This document shows positions 10,813-23,100 of a stretch of 64,000 bases of DNA, piece by piece (position 1 is the first letter of the stretch; every line of letters begins with the position of its first letter). The position numbers and the translations under genes are program-made. The DNA is taken from contig BEXV01000041.1 of NCBI GenBank assembly GCA_003118195.1, positions 375,852 to 439,851 on the forward strand, given 5' to 3'. Under the pieces are notes generated by a model that saw only the letters and a program-made list of their open reading frames with translations, was not told the DNA's origin and did not search any database. The DNA is from Hemicentrotus pulcherrimus (Eukaryota; Echinodermata; Echinoidea; Camarodonta; Strongylocentrotidae).

Positions 10813-11290
10813 ATGCCTCCGCTACAAAGTAGCCGGAGGCATTATGTTTTCTGGTTGTCCGTCGTACGTACGTACGTACGTCCCGTTCTTGTGATCGCGT
10901 TATCTCAAGAACCGATTGATGGATTCCTGCCAAACTTGGGTCATGTATGTATCTTACACAGCCCATGAGCTGATTATATTTTGGGGTCATTAGGTCGAAG
11001 GTCAAAGGTCATAGAGCTCATTAAATATCCAAAAATAGCTTGTGATCTTGTTATCTCAAGAACCGATTGATGGATTCCTGCCAAACTTAAGTCATGTATG
11101 TATCTTACACAGCTAATAAACTGATTAGATTTACGGGTCATCAGGTTAAAGGTCATGTGGCTCATTATGTATGCCTATAAATAGCTTGTGCATGCATTAT
11201 CATTAAAACCCTAAGATGGATTACAATCAAACTTGAATTTCAAAAATTATTTCTGTTTTGGTTTGTGAAATTGCTCTTTGGCGGAGGCAT
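10813..11290. mobile_element. Non-autonomous element with 10-bp terminal inverted repeat and internal 151-bp tandem repeat
   Basis: ATGCCTCCGC at 10813-10822 is matched by GCGGAGGCAT at 11281-11290. Another inverted copy at 10833-10842 makes a local hairpin at the left end. Inside, a unit beginning CTTGTGATC starts at 10888, again at 11039 (period 151 bp, few mismatches), and weakly at 11184. A short CGTA run (about 10862-10882) sits before the first unit. Confidence 0.6.
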
Positions 11291-11617
11291 CATTTTAGAC
11301 TGTACGCAGTCGAGGTTCCATCTAGTTTGATAATTATGATATGAAAATCAATAGGTGTGAACCAATAGTGCAATCTACAGAATGCAAGTACAGTGTACAT
11401 GTATACAGTGCAAGAATTGCTCAACTGATTCAAAACAAAGGTATTTTATATTGACCAATTTGTTTACTGGAAATCTCCCTTGGAAATACCTACTACAAGA
11501 TCCTCTGTAACAAAGACCATGAGACTACACAAACATATATGTATTATCTCATAACAACATCAAGACAGGATTAGAGATTATCTTACCTATATAAAGACTT
11601 CATGGATTTTCCCTGTA

Positions 11618-11808
11618 CAGTGAAACTTGCTTTAGTGACCACCTGTATAAAGGAACCTCGTGTCTATATACATCTACCGGTATTATTTCCCTTGAATAGT
11701 GTTTTTCATTGAAGCATGCACTACAGTAGCCTCTGCTTAAAGACCACTTCCCTATAAAAAACACTTTCCTTGTCTCCTTTAAGTGATCTTTATACAAAGG
11801 TTTCACTG
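11618..11808. repeat. Palindromic CAGTGAAAC element, copy 1
   Basis: Begins CAGTGAAACTTG and ends CAAAGGTTTCACTG, near-inverted ends around about 190 bp. Inside are GTGACCACCTGTATAAAG and AAAGACCACTTCCC motifs that recur in the copy at 32371-32473. Confidence 0.6.
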
Positions 11809-11829
11809 TATTTTGTTCAATTGTGTTCC

Positions 11830-14435
11830 ACCTTTGAGGTGTGAAGGAATCATATTGATTGATCCTTAGCAGGAAAATTGAAATTGATATCGAAGGAATA
11901 AAGAAGGAACCCTTCTGTTCCATTGCAGTGTATATATGAAGATTTTACTTGTTTTTACAGCACTGGCTGCTTGAATTTAGTAGAAACATGATATAAACTG
12001 TTTAGTGTGTGCATGATCATAAGTCACTATGTCTTACCATTACAACATAAGTATTACAACTCATTTTTAGAAAAATGAATATTTTACTTTGTCGATAAGA
12101 GTAACTTCTTTTCATGATAAATTCATGATATACTGAATACTGTCTGTATTTTAGGTCTAATCAAGAAAATTAGAATTTAGGAAAAAACTAATGTATTGTT
12201 TTTTTAAAGATATGTATGATATTTAGATTTGCAAGCTCTCAGACAATATGAGTTACAATCTGTTACATTCCTGTACAGTAAAAGCAGCTGCTTTGTGTTA
12301 CAAAGTGAGCAAGTCATGTGACTCAAGAAAGTTATCAGGTTTTTAAATTAGTGCTGCATGAGATTTTGCTCGTACTCTGTGTACTTTTGTCTAATACACA
12401 TGTTCAACTTTGCACTTGCCAAACATATCATGAAAATGAACACAAATGTATCTGGCTTTTACATTATATAGTCCGATTCAGTTTCCATGGTTCCATCTTA
12501 GAACACTACAGTGCAGCTGGGTGCCATCCAAGAGCTAAACAAGATACAATGTCTTACACAGTCAGAGAGGTGCATGGCCAACCCTGAATTAAAGCAGCAA
12601 TATTTGAACTATCCATGTTGAGCTGCCCCAATCGTTGTAGAGAAAGAATATTACTTTGATTACTATGTAATATTTAAAAATTATTTTCATGCCCTATGAT
12701 GCTATGCTTGTGCCTACTATTTTTAGATATCAAATAGTCTATGAATTAAATAAAGAACTCTAGAATAAAAATTACTTCGAAATATTATATGCAAACGTGT
12801 TGATTTACAATTGTCAAAATGATGAGAGATGAAAGAGATAAAAAGAGAGATAGTCATGAAAAAGAGCTAGCTATGAATACTGTCTGCTGGGAGCTAGAAA
12901 GGAATTACATTAAATCCCATCATATGCATGTAGAGCAAGGTAGCTTGGATTGTGAAAAGCAGTGGCTTGATAAGATGTGTCATTGTTGAAAACCAAGTAA
13001 ACTAAACTTGGTGTACTCGTAAATTAAAATCGCGCCCCTATCTGCGCATGCACACTGTTGTAACTGTAAAAGACTGTATTCTACAACTTTTATGCTAAGG
13101 CTGACTTATGTCTGAAAGTGTTGTATGATATGTCAAATACCACCATCACCAACAATGCCTTTACCATTCTTAAGCCATTACATTTTGCCAAGCTACCTGA
13201 AAGGTATTATGTCCCATTTGCAAGCCCCAAAAATGAAAAGGTTAAATTCCAACGGCATTTGAAAGATAATACTAATTTAGAACTTCCGCTTAAACGAAAG
13301 CGCTTGAAAATGGCTTTTAGTGGGAAATTAATCTTGAGTTGTCGAATCGACTTAAGTAATACGGTACTCTGATTTTCAGACCCTTTTACAGAATGGTTGT
13401 ACATTTTGTGCTGCACAAAGATTAAATCATTTTAATTTCGGCCATTACATTACAAGAAGTGGGATGTTGATGTAGACAAATGCTCATGTACCCTTTACAG
13501 CTCATTTCATGTATGTTATTACCAAAGAAAAAAAAAGAAGTAAATCCGTCACTCGATAGTGTCTGACAGTGAAGTCTAGAAGGTTAAGGGGTTTCCTTGC
13601 ATAATTTGAACACTAGGACACTGTTAATCTTTAAATTTCAAAGATAAAACATGCATGCCATATTCATAATTCCTGCAAAGTTCTATAGAATTTGGTATTG
13701 GCTGCAAAAAGTATCTTTAAAGTGCACCCATCACCCTAAAATACCCATTTTGCAAGTTTAAATGTACTCTCAGTTATTCAAAAACAAAAACTACTAGAGG
13801 CACCTGAGCGAACTCGCGTAAAATTTTTCTTATTTTCTTCATATTCTTTATCCATTAGCCTATAGATTGCAAAGTTATTCTTTTAAAGCTAAAGACTAGT
13901 TATGGTCATGAGATTGCATTGTAAAAGAAAAGTGAAATCGATCAGAAAAGGTTGATCATTTAGCATTTAAGTATTGGTGTGTACTGCAAGGATCTGGAAT
14001 CATCAAAATGATAAGAAATTTGGCCCAGTATTTGTAAAGTTACAAGCATGTTACACAGAAAGATGTATATGGGACTATACGCACACATGCGCGACACATG
14101 GTTTTGTCTCTCACAGACTGTGGATAAACAAATTTAGCAAATATATCAATTAGTAGTCGATTTCCCGGCAAATTAGTTATCATGTATTAATCATGATTGG
14201 TAATAAGAGCTTCCAGTTTCAGTTTTTGAAATTGGGGCGTTTCCAATACTCTTTACCTTTAAAGGTTGATTTGATACATTCTAGCTGTACACAAATATTT
14301 TTTTCAGTTAATCCATACAATTTTATGCCCTTTTTGCTCATGGCAGACAATATTACAGACAATAAGTAAATAATATTGAAATTGAAAAATGAAATTGATA
14401 ACACCACACATATGCACTCTCTACTGTACATTGGG
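11830..14435. other. Intergenic sequence, no gene recognised
   Basis: AT-rich and without coding signatures. The open frames at 12318-12587 and 13118-13372 have no domain-like motif, no splice context and biased low-complexity composition. Nothing structural stood out. Confidence 0.5.
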
Positions 14436-14461
14436 ACACACACACACACACACACACACAA
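14436..14461. repeat. (CA)n microsatellite
   Basis: Thirteen ACACAC dinucleotide units in the intergenic zone. Confidence 0.95.
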
Positions 14462-17400
14462 TCGTTGCAAACACCTTCAAAATTTCACTTGAACTTGTAT
14501 GGCCTCAATCGAAAGTGTGGATCAAACTTTTTTAAATCACTGAATTCATTTACATGTTTTTAACCTGTTAAGTCCTGAACACTTTCATTCTCATAGGGTT
14601 TGAATGGAAACCATCCAGTTTGTGTATGTGCAATGGTTTTATGTGTAAAAGATGATCTATATTGGTCTTTATACCACTGAACATACTCATGTTTCGATGT
14701 TAAGTTCTTTCACATGGCATTGAAACTGAAACAATCATTTCCTCTTACCAGTCCTCCATCTTCTCATTACGCATTTCTGAAGTGCACATCCATGGCATAC
14801 AATGAGCAGTAAATTCATGTAGCAACTTAACATTAGAGTCACACCAATTCATTATTTATATACTGTTCCATTTATTTCTCTGTGAAGCATATATAAAGAC
14901 AGCCACATCGTGCTAAAAAAATGACAATAATCACATACAATGAAGTTAGCAGCCCAATTCACATAATTTCATAGGGGCCAGTCATTTCCAATTTGCTTCT
15001 TTACATAATTTTGTCTAGCAAGATACATGTACAATGTAACTTTACAAAGCAACACTGTTATTTAAACATAAATGGCAAATTTCATCATCAAATACATTAT
15101 ACAATATTAGGTTTGAAGTATCTCTATACGTGTTACACATTGATAAGGCATTAACATCTCTTTTTGACACAATTCATTAAGTTACATTTCGAGTAGAATT
15201 CCTTCTCGTAAATAAATCGAGAGTCCTCATGATCATCACAACTTGATTTTCAAATACAATTCTAGTTTAGGAAATGGATGGACAAACAAAGAAACGTTCA
15301 ACAAAAATTCAGAGTTTCAACGTAGAAAATAATTCTTTCATGTGATCGCTTGGAGAATGCACTTGTCAAAGTTCATCTTTTGTCATTTGAAAAACAATAA
15401 ATAATGATTCAACAATTCAACAGTAAATGCCATTCATTGAAAATGGCATAGACAGTTATGATCCAAATTTGTAATTCCATCTTTCATTAGCAGGTGAAGT
15501 TTTCTCTACCCCCATCCACCTCCTCCACACTCCCTATAGTATTATCCATGGGTCATATCTGAGACACAAAATACCCAGTACATGTAAATGCATAGTCTTC
15601 CATTATTAAGTCTTACCTACAATTAATATTTTTGAATATTTTCTATAAAAAACAGCCTCTCTGTATATTGTAATGCCTTCAGAAAAATATGTAGGATCTA
15701 GTAAGTTATAACATGAAGATATGCCTCCCCCCCCCCGCCATTTGCACACATTGACTTGAACTATCAGTTGGAGTTGGGTTATCATCTGAAAGTAGCTAAA
15801 ATATCACCAGACTCCTCTAACCTGGCGACTCTTGGTTTTAAACTGTACAAGTATCTCTGTGGTGTGGCATCACAAATTCCACAATAAGATTACAAAACAA
15901 AACATCTCATCTTGTACAGCATATTATCTTCTCATGATTATCATACAAGCAGAGAGCATCATCGCATTGCAATGTCCTATACAGCAGTCCTACCAAGACT
16001 CAGCACAGAGGCTGCAGTCGAGGGATAAGGATGGCACAATTAAGTGAGCTACTGACATGGCATCATAGAAGCTAGCACACATATATAGAATATTATGGAA
16101 GCAATCTGGACAAATAAAGCCAAGCGAATCAACTTTGACTTAATATCTATCCAAAAATGGAGTATACAGATAGGAAATAGCTTTTGTTGAAGGGTTTACA
16201 ATTAAATGAGGAATGAATGACACTTTCGGTGGCCCGAAACTTGGTCTGCCTTGGCAAACAAATTTCCACTAGAAAATCTAAAATAAAAAGTAATGTTAAC
16301 TCTAAAGCCGCAGGAATGACAAAGAATGGTTAAGAAAATTACAAGTGGGCGCAAACAAGTATAAACACAATCGCCATAAAAACCACCAACGAAAGGAAAC
16401 AACGAAAACAAATTTCCCATACCGGTAGTTATTTTACCCTGTTAAACCAATGTAACAGCTCACAGAAAAATAAATAACCCTGGAATTTTTCAGTTGTCAT
16501 GATGCGATGCACTTTGAGGTTATACTATTAATCATACTTGTTTGACAGTAAATACCGGTACCTCATCTCTGAAACATTATTTCGTTACCAAAAATAAAAC
16601 TGTTAAACTAGTGTCTTGCTCTAAAGTTGAATTAGTGTTTGATAACTGTTCACAATGGGCATCCTCCAAAATAAACATGCCTTCAATTCTAAAGGCTGTA
16701 CATAATGATCAAAATGCTTTGCTTGACAATCAAACCTCTAGACTATTGACTTCTCTCAATCCTATAGGGTTACCGGTACTACAATAATAACCCAATTCTT
16801 GTAGGCAATGGCTATAGGCAGGAACAATTTCAATATCTTGCTCAACATTCATCTTTTGGTTGTCTATCAGGAGACAAGGGCAAGTGGACAGACGAAAGTG
16901 AAACAACTTTCTAATGATTGAACAGATAAATCATACAGGCAAGACAACAAAATCAGAGTCAGTACGATGAATAATGGTTTGATCACTATTATGCTTTGGT
17001 TTACAGTAGGACTATATAGTGAGTCTATTGTAAGAGTGTGGTATTAAACACAATCTAAAATGATCATAGCCCTATCTCTATACCAAGAGATGCCACTGAT
17101 CAGAATTTGAGTTTGGCATCAATCGCTATTCTACACATCATCAGTTGAGAATGAGAAGGGCCTAAATTTAAAGAAAACATTAGACTTAAGACCCTTCTCA
17201 TTCTCAACCGAGGACATGAGAAACTTTGTGATTGATTGGAGGACATGTGATCAATATGAATCAATCACAACTGATTTATAAGACAGGGCCCAGTATGTAA
17301 CACATGTAATCATACATGTATATATTATGGAATAGTGTTCTTTGCTCTTCATACTCACAACAGGCAAACTTAACTTGGAGTGAATAAATCCAACTAAACT

Positions 17401-18660
17401 CTGTTAATATCAATAAGTCAACATTGAGCTCAAGTTCATGTTTACACATAACCTCTTTGCACTAATAAGCATTTTCAAAACTGAAAGAAAAATTATACTA
17501 GATTGCATATATGCCTACATAGGAAAAATAAAATAAACCCAGTCTATGTTAATGATGATGTATCTGAATAAACAAAATAATCAAAACAACCCCTATCTGG
17601 ATCTAAGATAGATCAAATAAATAAATTACTAATTAATTAAGTGCAAACATAGGCAAGAACAAAGGCAAACAAACATGACACAATTTACCTTCAAACAAAA
17701 TTTGACGCAACATATAAGAGGTAAATTCATGGTGAATTAAAGTTAATGGTATGAAATGCACATCATACTGCAGAGCTGTTCTTAGAAATTACAAAGACTT
17801 AACGAGTAAGAAAGATATATTTAGCACCAATTCTTTAGATTTCCAATTAAACACTAAGCTTGGAGGTGGCATGGGTAATATATAAGAAAAACATAATTTA
17901 ACAATGAGCAGAATATTCTTTGCCGGGTATCTCATTACCAACTAGAAATGATTCGAAGCAGTCCCCTTTGTTAGTTCTACATGTACAAACAAAAATGTAT
18001 AATGTGAATGCAAACATTTCTTGAAAACAAATACCAGTTATTAGAACCCCATTTTAACATTTTAATTTAATCAGTCTACACAGATGTTTATCAATAATCA
18101 TGCAAGGAGATTCAATCAGTAAAATCAATCTATGACTCAGACTGATATCTCTCAAACAAAATTTGCCAAAAATTATATAGATTAGAAATCAAATGATTAT
18201 AATGAACACTTTATTGTGCTATAGGGAAAAAAAGCAGGAACCACTTCAAATATTCATCTCTGCGCTTTATCTTTGATGATTTAGTAAATGGAGTTCCCCT
18301 TTTGAAACTCCTTATATATGACGCACACAATCTGAGTTGATTTTCCTGTCCGGCTCTATTCCTATACAACTACAAGTACATCCTGTTAAACCACTACTAG
18401 TCTCTTCAAGAGACATCACATATGAAGCAAGCAATCCAGAACACATTGCTTAACCTAAATGCATTTACATCGACATCCAAGAATTTCATCATTTATACTT
18501 TCTATATTTTACATCCTGTATTTCTATACAAAAAGAATGAGCACTTTGTGGGAATGGTACATATTCACAGGCTGGGAAAAAGCATTGTCCAATATAGCAT
18601 AAAGCTTGCACAACACAAGTCAAATAAAAGTAATACTGTATATGACAAAGTAAGCGCCCC
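14462..18660. other. Long non-coding stretch 3' of the phosphatase gene
   Basis: No coding signal on either strand. It may include part of the phosphatase 3' UTR: a minus-strand AATAAA lies at 18210-18215 (TTTATT on +), about 1 kb past the stop. The only structure noted is the hairpin at 17144-17208. Confidence 0.4.
17144..17208. repeat. Perfect 17-bp inverted repeat
   Basis: GTTGAGAATGAGAAGGG at 17144-17160 and its exact reverse complement at 17192-17208, with a 31-bp loop. It could be an RNA hairpin if transcribed or the core of a small foldback element. Confidence 0.7.
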
Positions 18661-18691
18661 TTACTAGGAAATATCAACAAGGGTATGAAAC

Positions 18692-19015
18692 TGAGGACAT
18701 ACCCTACATACATACACCTATAAGATAAAGTAGCGAGGACATGACCTACACACACTGACCAGATACACACACCTAACAGATAAGTTACAGAGATGATTTC
18801 CTTTACACATCTCATGAATAGGATACTGGGGACATGTCCTACACACACTTTCAAGGCATACCTACCAGGTATGTTAACAAGAACATATCCTACAGAAACC
18901 TATTAGGTGAGCTATGGAGGACATACCCTAGACACGCGGTCCACATATCATACAGTGGACATACCTTGCAATCATTCTTTGTATATCTGGTGGAAGTGAG
19001 GACATATGCTACACA
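18692..19015. repeat. Degenerate GAGGACATACCCTACAC minisatellite in the presumed phosphatase 3' UTR
   Basis: Related words such as GAGGACATACCCTACATAC, GAGGACATGACCTACACAC and GGGGACATGTCCTACACAC recur near 18692, 18735, 18830, 18880, 18917, 18955 and 19000. Spacing is irregular, about 35-95 bp. It begins about 200 bp after the stop codon on the minus strand. Confidence 0.6.
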
Positions 19016-19216
19016 ATAGCCCCCTGCAGCAGGTGTGCCTTGAAGTTAACTGTTAACCTCACACTCGGTGATGTGCAAACGTTAACAATGGATTTCCCAT
19101 TTGGTCTAGGTGAAGCTTTGGCTATGATGAGAGGAATCAGAGACACCTCTCAAATGTTACAAGATTAAGTTGTCTGTTAAAAGTCTGCAGGAGCTGAAAG
19201 CCCTCTACAAGACGTT

Positions 19217-20197
19217 CTATGATGATTCTGCGTTTAAAGGTTCAGTCTCCTGCGCACTGTTTACAGATTCCTGGCTGTAGTAACTTTTCCGCTCGTGACA
19301 GAGTTTACCTATGACCTCTGATGGAAGGTCAAGTGGGGTCACCTCTCCATTGAGTTCAGAGATATTTGTGTCCATGTCTACATCCTGTGGCTCATCATAC
19401 ATGTCAATAGCACCATTCACATTCAAGTTTACCATCTCGCCGTTCATGTTCAAGTTGTCCAAATCCTCATTCAGTGTACACTCATTAGCAGGAATGTCAT
19501 CGTCTCCATCATCATCCTCTCCATCAACGTCCATACATTCCCTGTCATCGTCGCATAATTGAGAGACTGGCCTGTATGCGGCTTCCTTTGACTTTCGACC
19601 TGATGTCTTCTCTCCTGTCTCATCAATGTTTCCATTTGAGATGTCTCCTGATGAGACATGGATATCAGGTGAGACCACAGGATAACCTGAAGTCACTCCT
19701 GTCTCACCAATCAGTACAAACTCTTGATCACTCGTTGGTGAGTTTGGGGTGGAGTCCTTTGATCTTACATTGATCAGTTCATATACCTCTCCTAGGGATT
19801 CGCTCGGAGTGCGATCACCTGGCGTGGTGGCTATAGAGCTGCGTCTGGTTGTGGCGGGATTGGGTGGGTTTAGCGGCTTCCGCTTCTCCGACTTAGTCCG
19901 CCGATGCCAGAACTTGGAGGGTCTTGGGTGGCGCTGTGGGCCTGCACTTGACATGGTCTGACTACGAGTCCGATAAAAACCGTCACTGTCCAATGAGCTA
20001 TTCCGCACTGAATCGGACAGTCGCATGCTGCCTGGATCCACGTGTCCTGGGCTACGAAGGAAGTTCCACTCTCGTCCGTTGGGTGCGGTGGGTCCATCCA
20101 GGATTCCTCTTCGTGATCCCTGGCGTCTGAGACTCCTGATCTGAACCTCTGCAGAATGACAACTCTGGAGTGCCTTGAAGAGGTAGTAGTAGTCCTC
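19217..20197 (-). CDS. PTP exon 18: end of D2 and long acidic tail
   Basis: Acceptor GCTTGGCAG. Residues 611-622 ([12 protein letters not shown]) finish D2; 623-936 form a tail not found in vertebrate PTPRG or PTPRZ, which end soon after D2. The tail has a basic patch ([13 protein letters not shown], about 705-717), many Ser/Thr-Pro sites ([15 protein letters not shown]), a strongly acidic cluster (DDD to DDGDDD, about 826-844) and a near-repeat LNMNGEMVN / LNVNGAID. Stop TGA at 19217-19219. It looks disordered and phosphorylatable. No PDZ-ligand-like end (AESS). Confidence 0.82.
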   Translation of the reverse strand, partial: EDYYYLFKALQSCHSAEVQIRSLRRQGSRRGILDGPTAPNGREWNFLRSPGHVDPGSMRLSDSVRNSSLDSDGFYRTRSQTMSSAGPQRHPRPSKFWHRRTKSEKRKPLNPPNPATTRRSSIATTPGDRTPSESLGEVYELINVRSKDSTPNSPTSDQEFVLIGETGVTSGYPVVSPDIHVSSGDISNGNIDETGEKTSGRKSKEAAYRPVSQLCDDDRECMDVDGEDDDGDDDIPANECTLNEDLDNLNMNGEMVNLNVNGAIDMYDEPQDVDMDTNISELNGEVTPLDLPSEVIGKLCHERKSYYSQESVNSAQETEPLNAESS

Positions 20198-23100
20198 CTG
20201 CCAAGCAAAGCAATAGAATAATTGTTAAAGAAAGTGAATGAGACTGTATATTGCAATTGAGAACTAAAACTAAAAATAAGGTTTACCCTCTCTCCAGATA
20301 ATTATGATTTTTACAATAATATTGAAGTTCCTGAATTACAATAGCTGAATCAAAACAAACAAACGATCTAATTCATACTTAGGCAAATGAGACAAAAAGA
20401 GCAAAGAAACCACTTTCCCATATTTTCAAGTGAATTTGGTGTGTATTGTTCACTTCTCAACATGTTATACACAATACAAACCATACAAACTCATTAAAAC
20501 TTCTCTAGAAATATCCCGATAGCACATTTTCTGCCTACCCTAGATGTGATGAGGTTTGGTCTCTTTGCAGCATACAGCTTGACCGTTTTGTAGACGTCTA
20601 CTGCTTCTTCATGGACCATCTCTTGATGTAGCGTAGACAGAGCACAGAATGTCCCTGCCTGGCAACCTCCACTCCTGAAAAGAAAATGCAGAGATTAAAC
20701 TATGAGTTTAATATGTGTTTGATAGACTTATATCTTATGCCCTAACACCAAAATAAATTGAATAAGAACATTTTTTAAATTTTTTTTCAACCGTAAATTG
20801 ATCTAGGGCTGAGTAAATAAACCCCCCTTTCTTCACATTGGCAACATTGGGATTTTTCCTTCTGGAGAAGTTTTCCGATTAAAGTTATGTATCTGAAAAT
20901 AATACCTTTTTTACTGAATATCTTTAATTCTTCACTTTGGTAACAGAGGTAGTTTTCTTTAAATGTTTTTTTTTTTCCCTATTAAACTGTCATGTGTCTG
21001 AAAATAAGATATGTGGACAGTATATATCGTCGCTGTTTTCACGAAGTGACGGTAGTGAAAAAAAATTGCATTCACTTTGCATTACAATTTTCCTCACTAC
21101 CGTCACTTCGTGAAAACAAGGACGATATGTGGAAAAGGTAAAAAATGACCAAATTGCAGGGAAACTTAGTGCTCTGCAATTTTCAACATGTTGCTCATTT
21201 GAAAATACCAGGCTTGAAATGCCAAATCTACAGCATCTCGTTCTATCCTCAGGTAGCCATTAAGGGTTGTAGAGGTGATGTGGTCAAGTGGATAAGTCAC
21301 CGGACTGTGAACCATGGAGAACGGGTTTGGATCCATGCCATAGCACTAACATCCTTTGGAAACACATTAAAATACATTTACCACACTAAACCCAGGTGAA
21401 GTAAATGGATACCTGACAGGAATTAATTCCTTAAAATGCTAGAGCAGCTGTAATGGCAGCCATGACCCCTATACAAGAACCCACAATTTTTATCAATACC
21501 ATATCATTCCTTACCTATCATGGACTGTGATTGGTCCAACCGTTTCCTTGTTAGACCTCTCTAGGAACTCATTCCTCTTCTGCACTGCGTAGATCAGGTC
21601 AAAGGCCGTGTGAAGCGGAGAGCAACAGTCGGGCCAATAGCTACAGTGATATTGCCTCACATTAAGCTGGTCATCATCCTACAAACACAATGAAACAACA
21701 TTGATTACTTACTCCAAAGTGCATAAAAACAACCATAATTGTTTGATGACCATTGTATTGAGACACACTATTACTATCATTAGCAGCAGCAGCAGCAGCA
21801 ATATCAACTACAATTTCACACAAGAAGAATGAACGAACAAACAAAATTTATACACAGTCTAATTTTACATGATATGGTTGATGATGTGAACTTCAACAAT
21901 TTGGGGTTGTTGAAGTATATTTGTATGTTTGTGTCCAGTGTTTTGTATATTGTTATTGCATATAAAGGCTGTACATATTGAAATGAAAAGGGGACAAACA
22001 GGCTTCATTAAACTGCTAGAATCTTTCACAGAAGGAAGGAAACAGAATCTGGAGGAGACATACAATGAAAAACAATTTTCATTCCTTCATTGACCATACA
22101 TCAAATTCTTTCTTTTGAATGACCAGAGGAGTGTGGTTCAATACCTGTGATGAATGGACCAGGAACTCCCTTGTGATGAAGGACATATTAGAGTGTTCCT
22201 CTTCACACAGTGTGATGGTCAAAGCTCCAAGGGTCAAAGGTTCATCGACACTGGTCGGCCAGTAGATTGGTTCATCCTCCTACAAGTCAAAGAGTAACAA
22301 AGAAGAAGGAAAAAAAAAAAAAAAATCAAAATTCTGCGACAAGCTAATGGGAAAAATTAAAATATATACTGTATGTACATTGATGATCAAATACCTCTAT
22401 TAAAAAGCTACAGGAATAAAACTAGACTTCTGTGATGTTCTTCACAAGCTTTCACTGATACTGTAATGGGGAAATCAGGTATCTATATAAGTAGGTCCAT
22501 GACCTGTAACCTTCAATCCAATGAACCTAAAGTATCTTAATATCAGTTGATATACTTCATGATGCCTTTCTGTACCTAGCTTAATGTACTGTGATAACAG
22601 GATTATTATGCCAATGATGTAAATGTAAACAACACTTGGGCATAACAAAATTTAGCTCATTTTAGAGGCTAAATTACTATGATTATGTGTAGTAACCTCT
22701 GGGCATGTTTCATGACATGTCACCTTATTGTGAACAATTCAAAATTGCAGTGCTCAAGTGAGTCTTTGTGTAAGGTTATCCTAAAGTGGCTCCTTGTACA
22801 CAACTCATGTTATGGACATGTTTAAGTGCTCAAGATGGATAGTGTTTAAACTGGAGAATGAACGTAGACTGACTGATAGGTTCACTGATTCATTTCTTCC
22901 TTCATAAAAGATGATCAGAGGTTCTAACAACTGAACAATAACCTGAGTAACCTCTTCTACACACATGAATGGAACCTACGCCAGAGGACCACAACTCAAG
23001 CTTGTTGGCAACTACATAATAACCTATGCTGCTAGCCCACATTCTAATTCAAAGAATACTGTACATGGCAACCCACAGTAATCTATCTAATGACCTCATT

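Noticed and set aside
12318..13372. Two intergenic open frames of 84-89 codons
   Set aside because: No domain motif, no neighbouring exons in phase and composition like the flanking non-coding DNA.
21281..21334. A functional tRNA gene
   Set aside because: A and B boxes are present but the sequence does not fold into a full cloverleaf by eye and continues into a SINE body shared with another locus.
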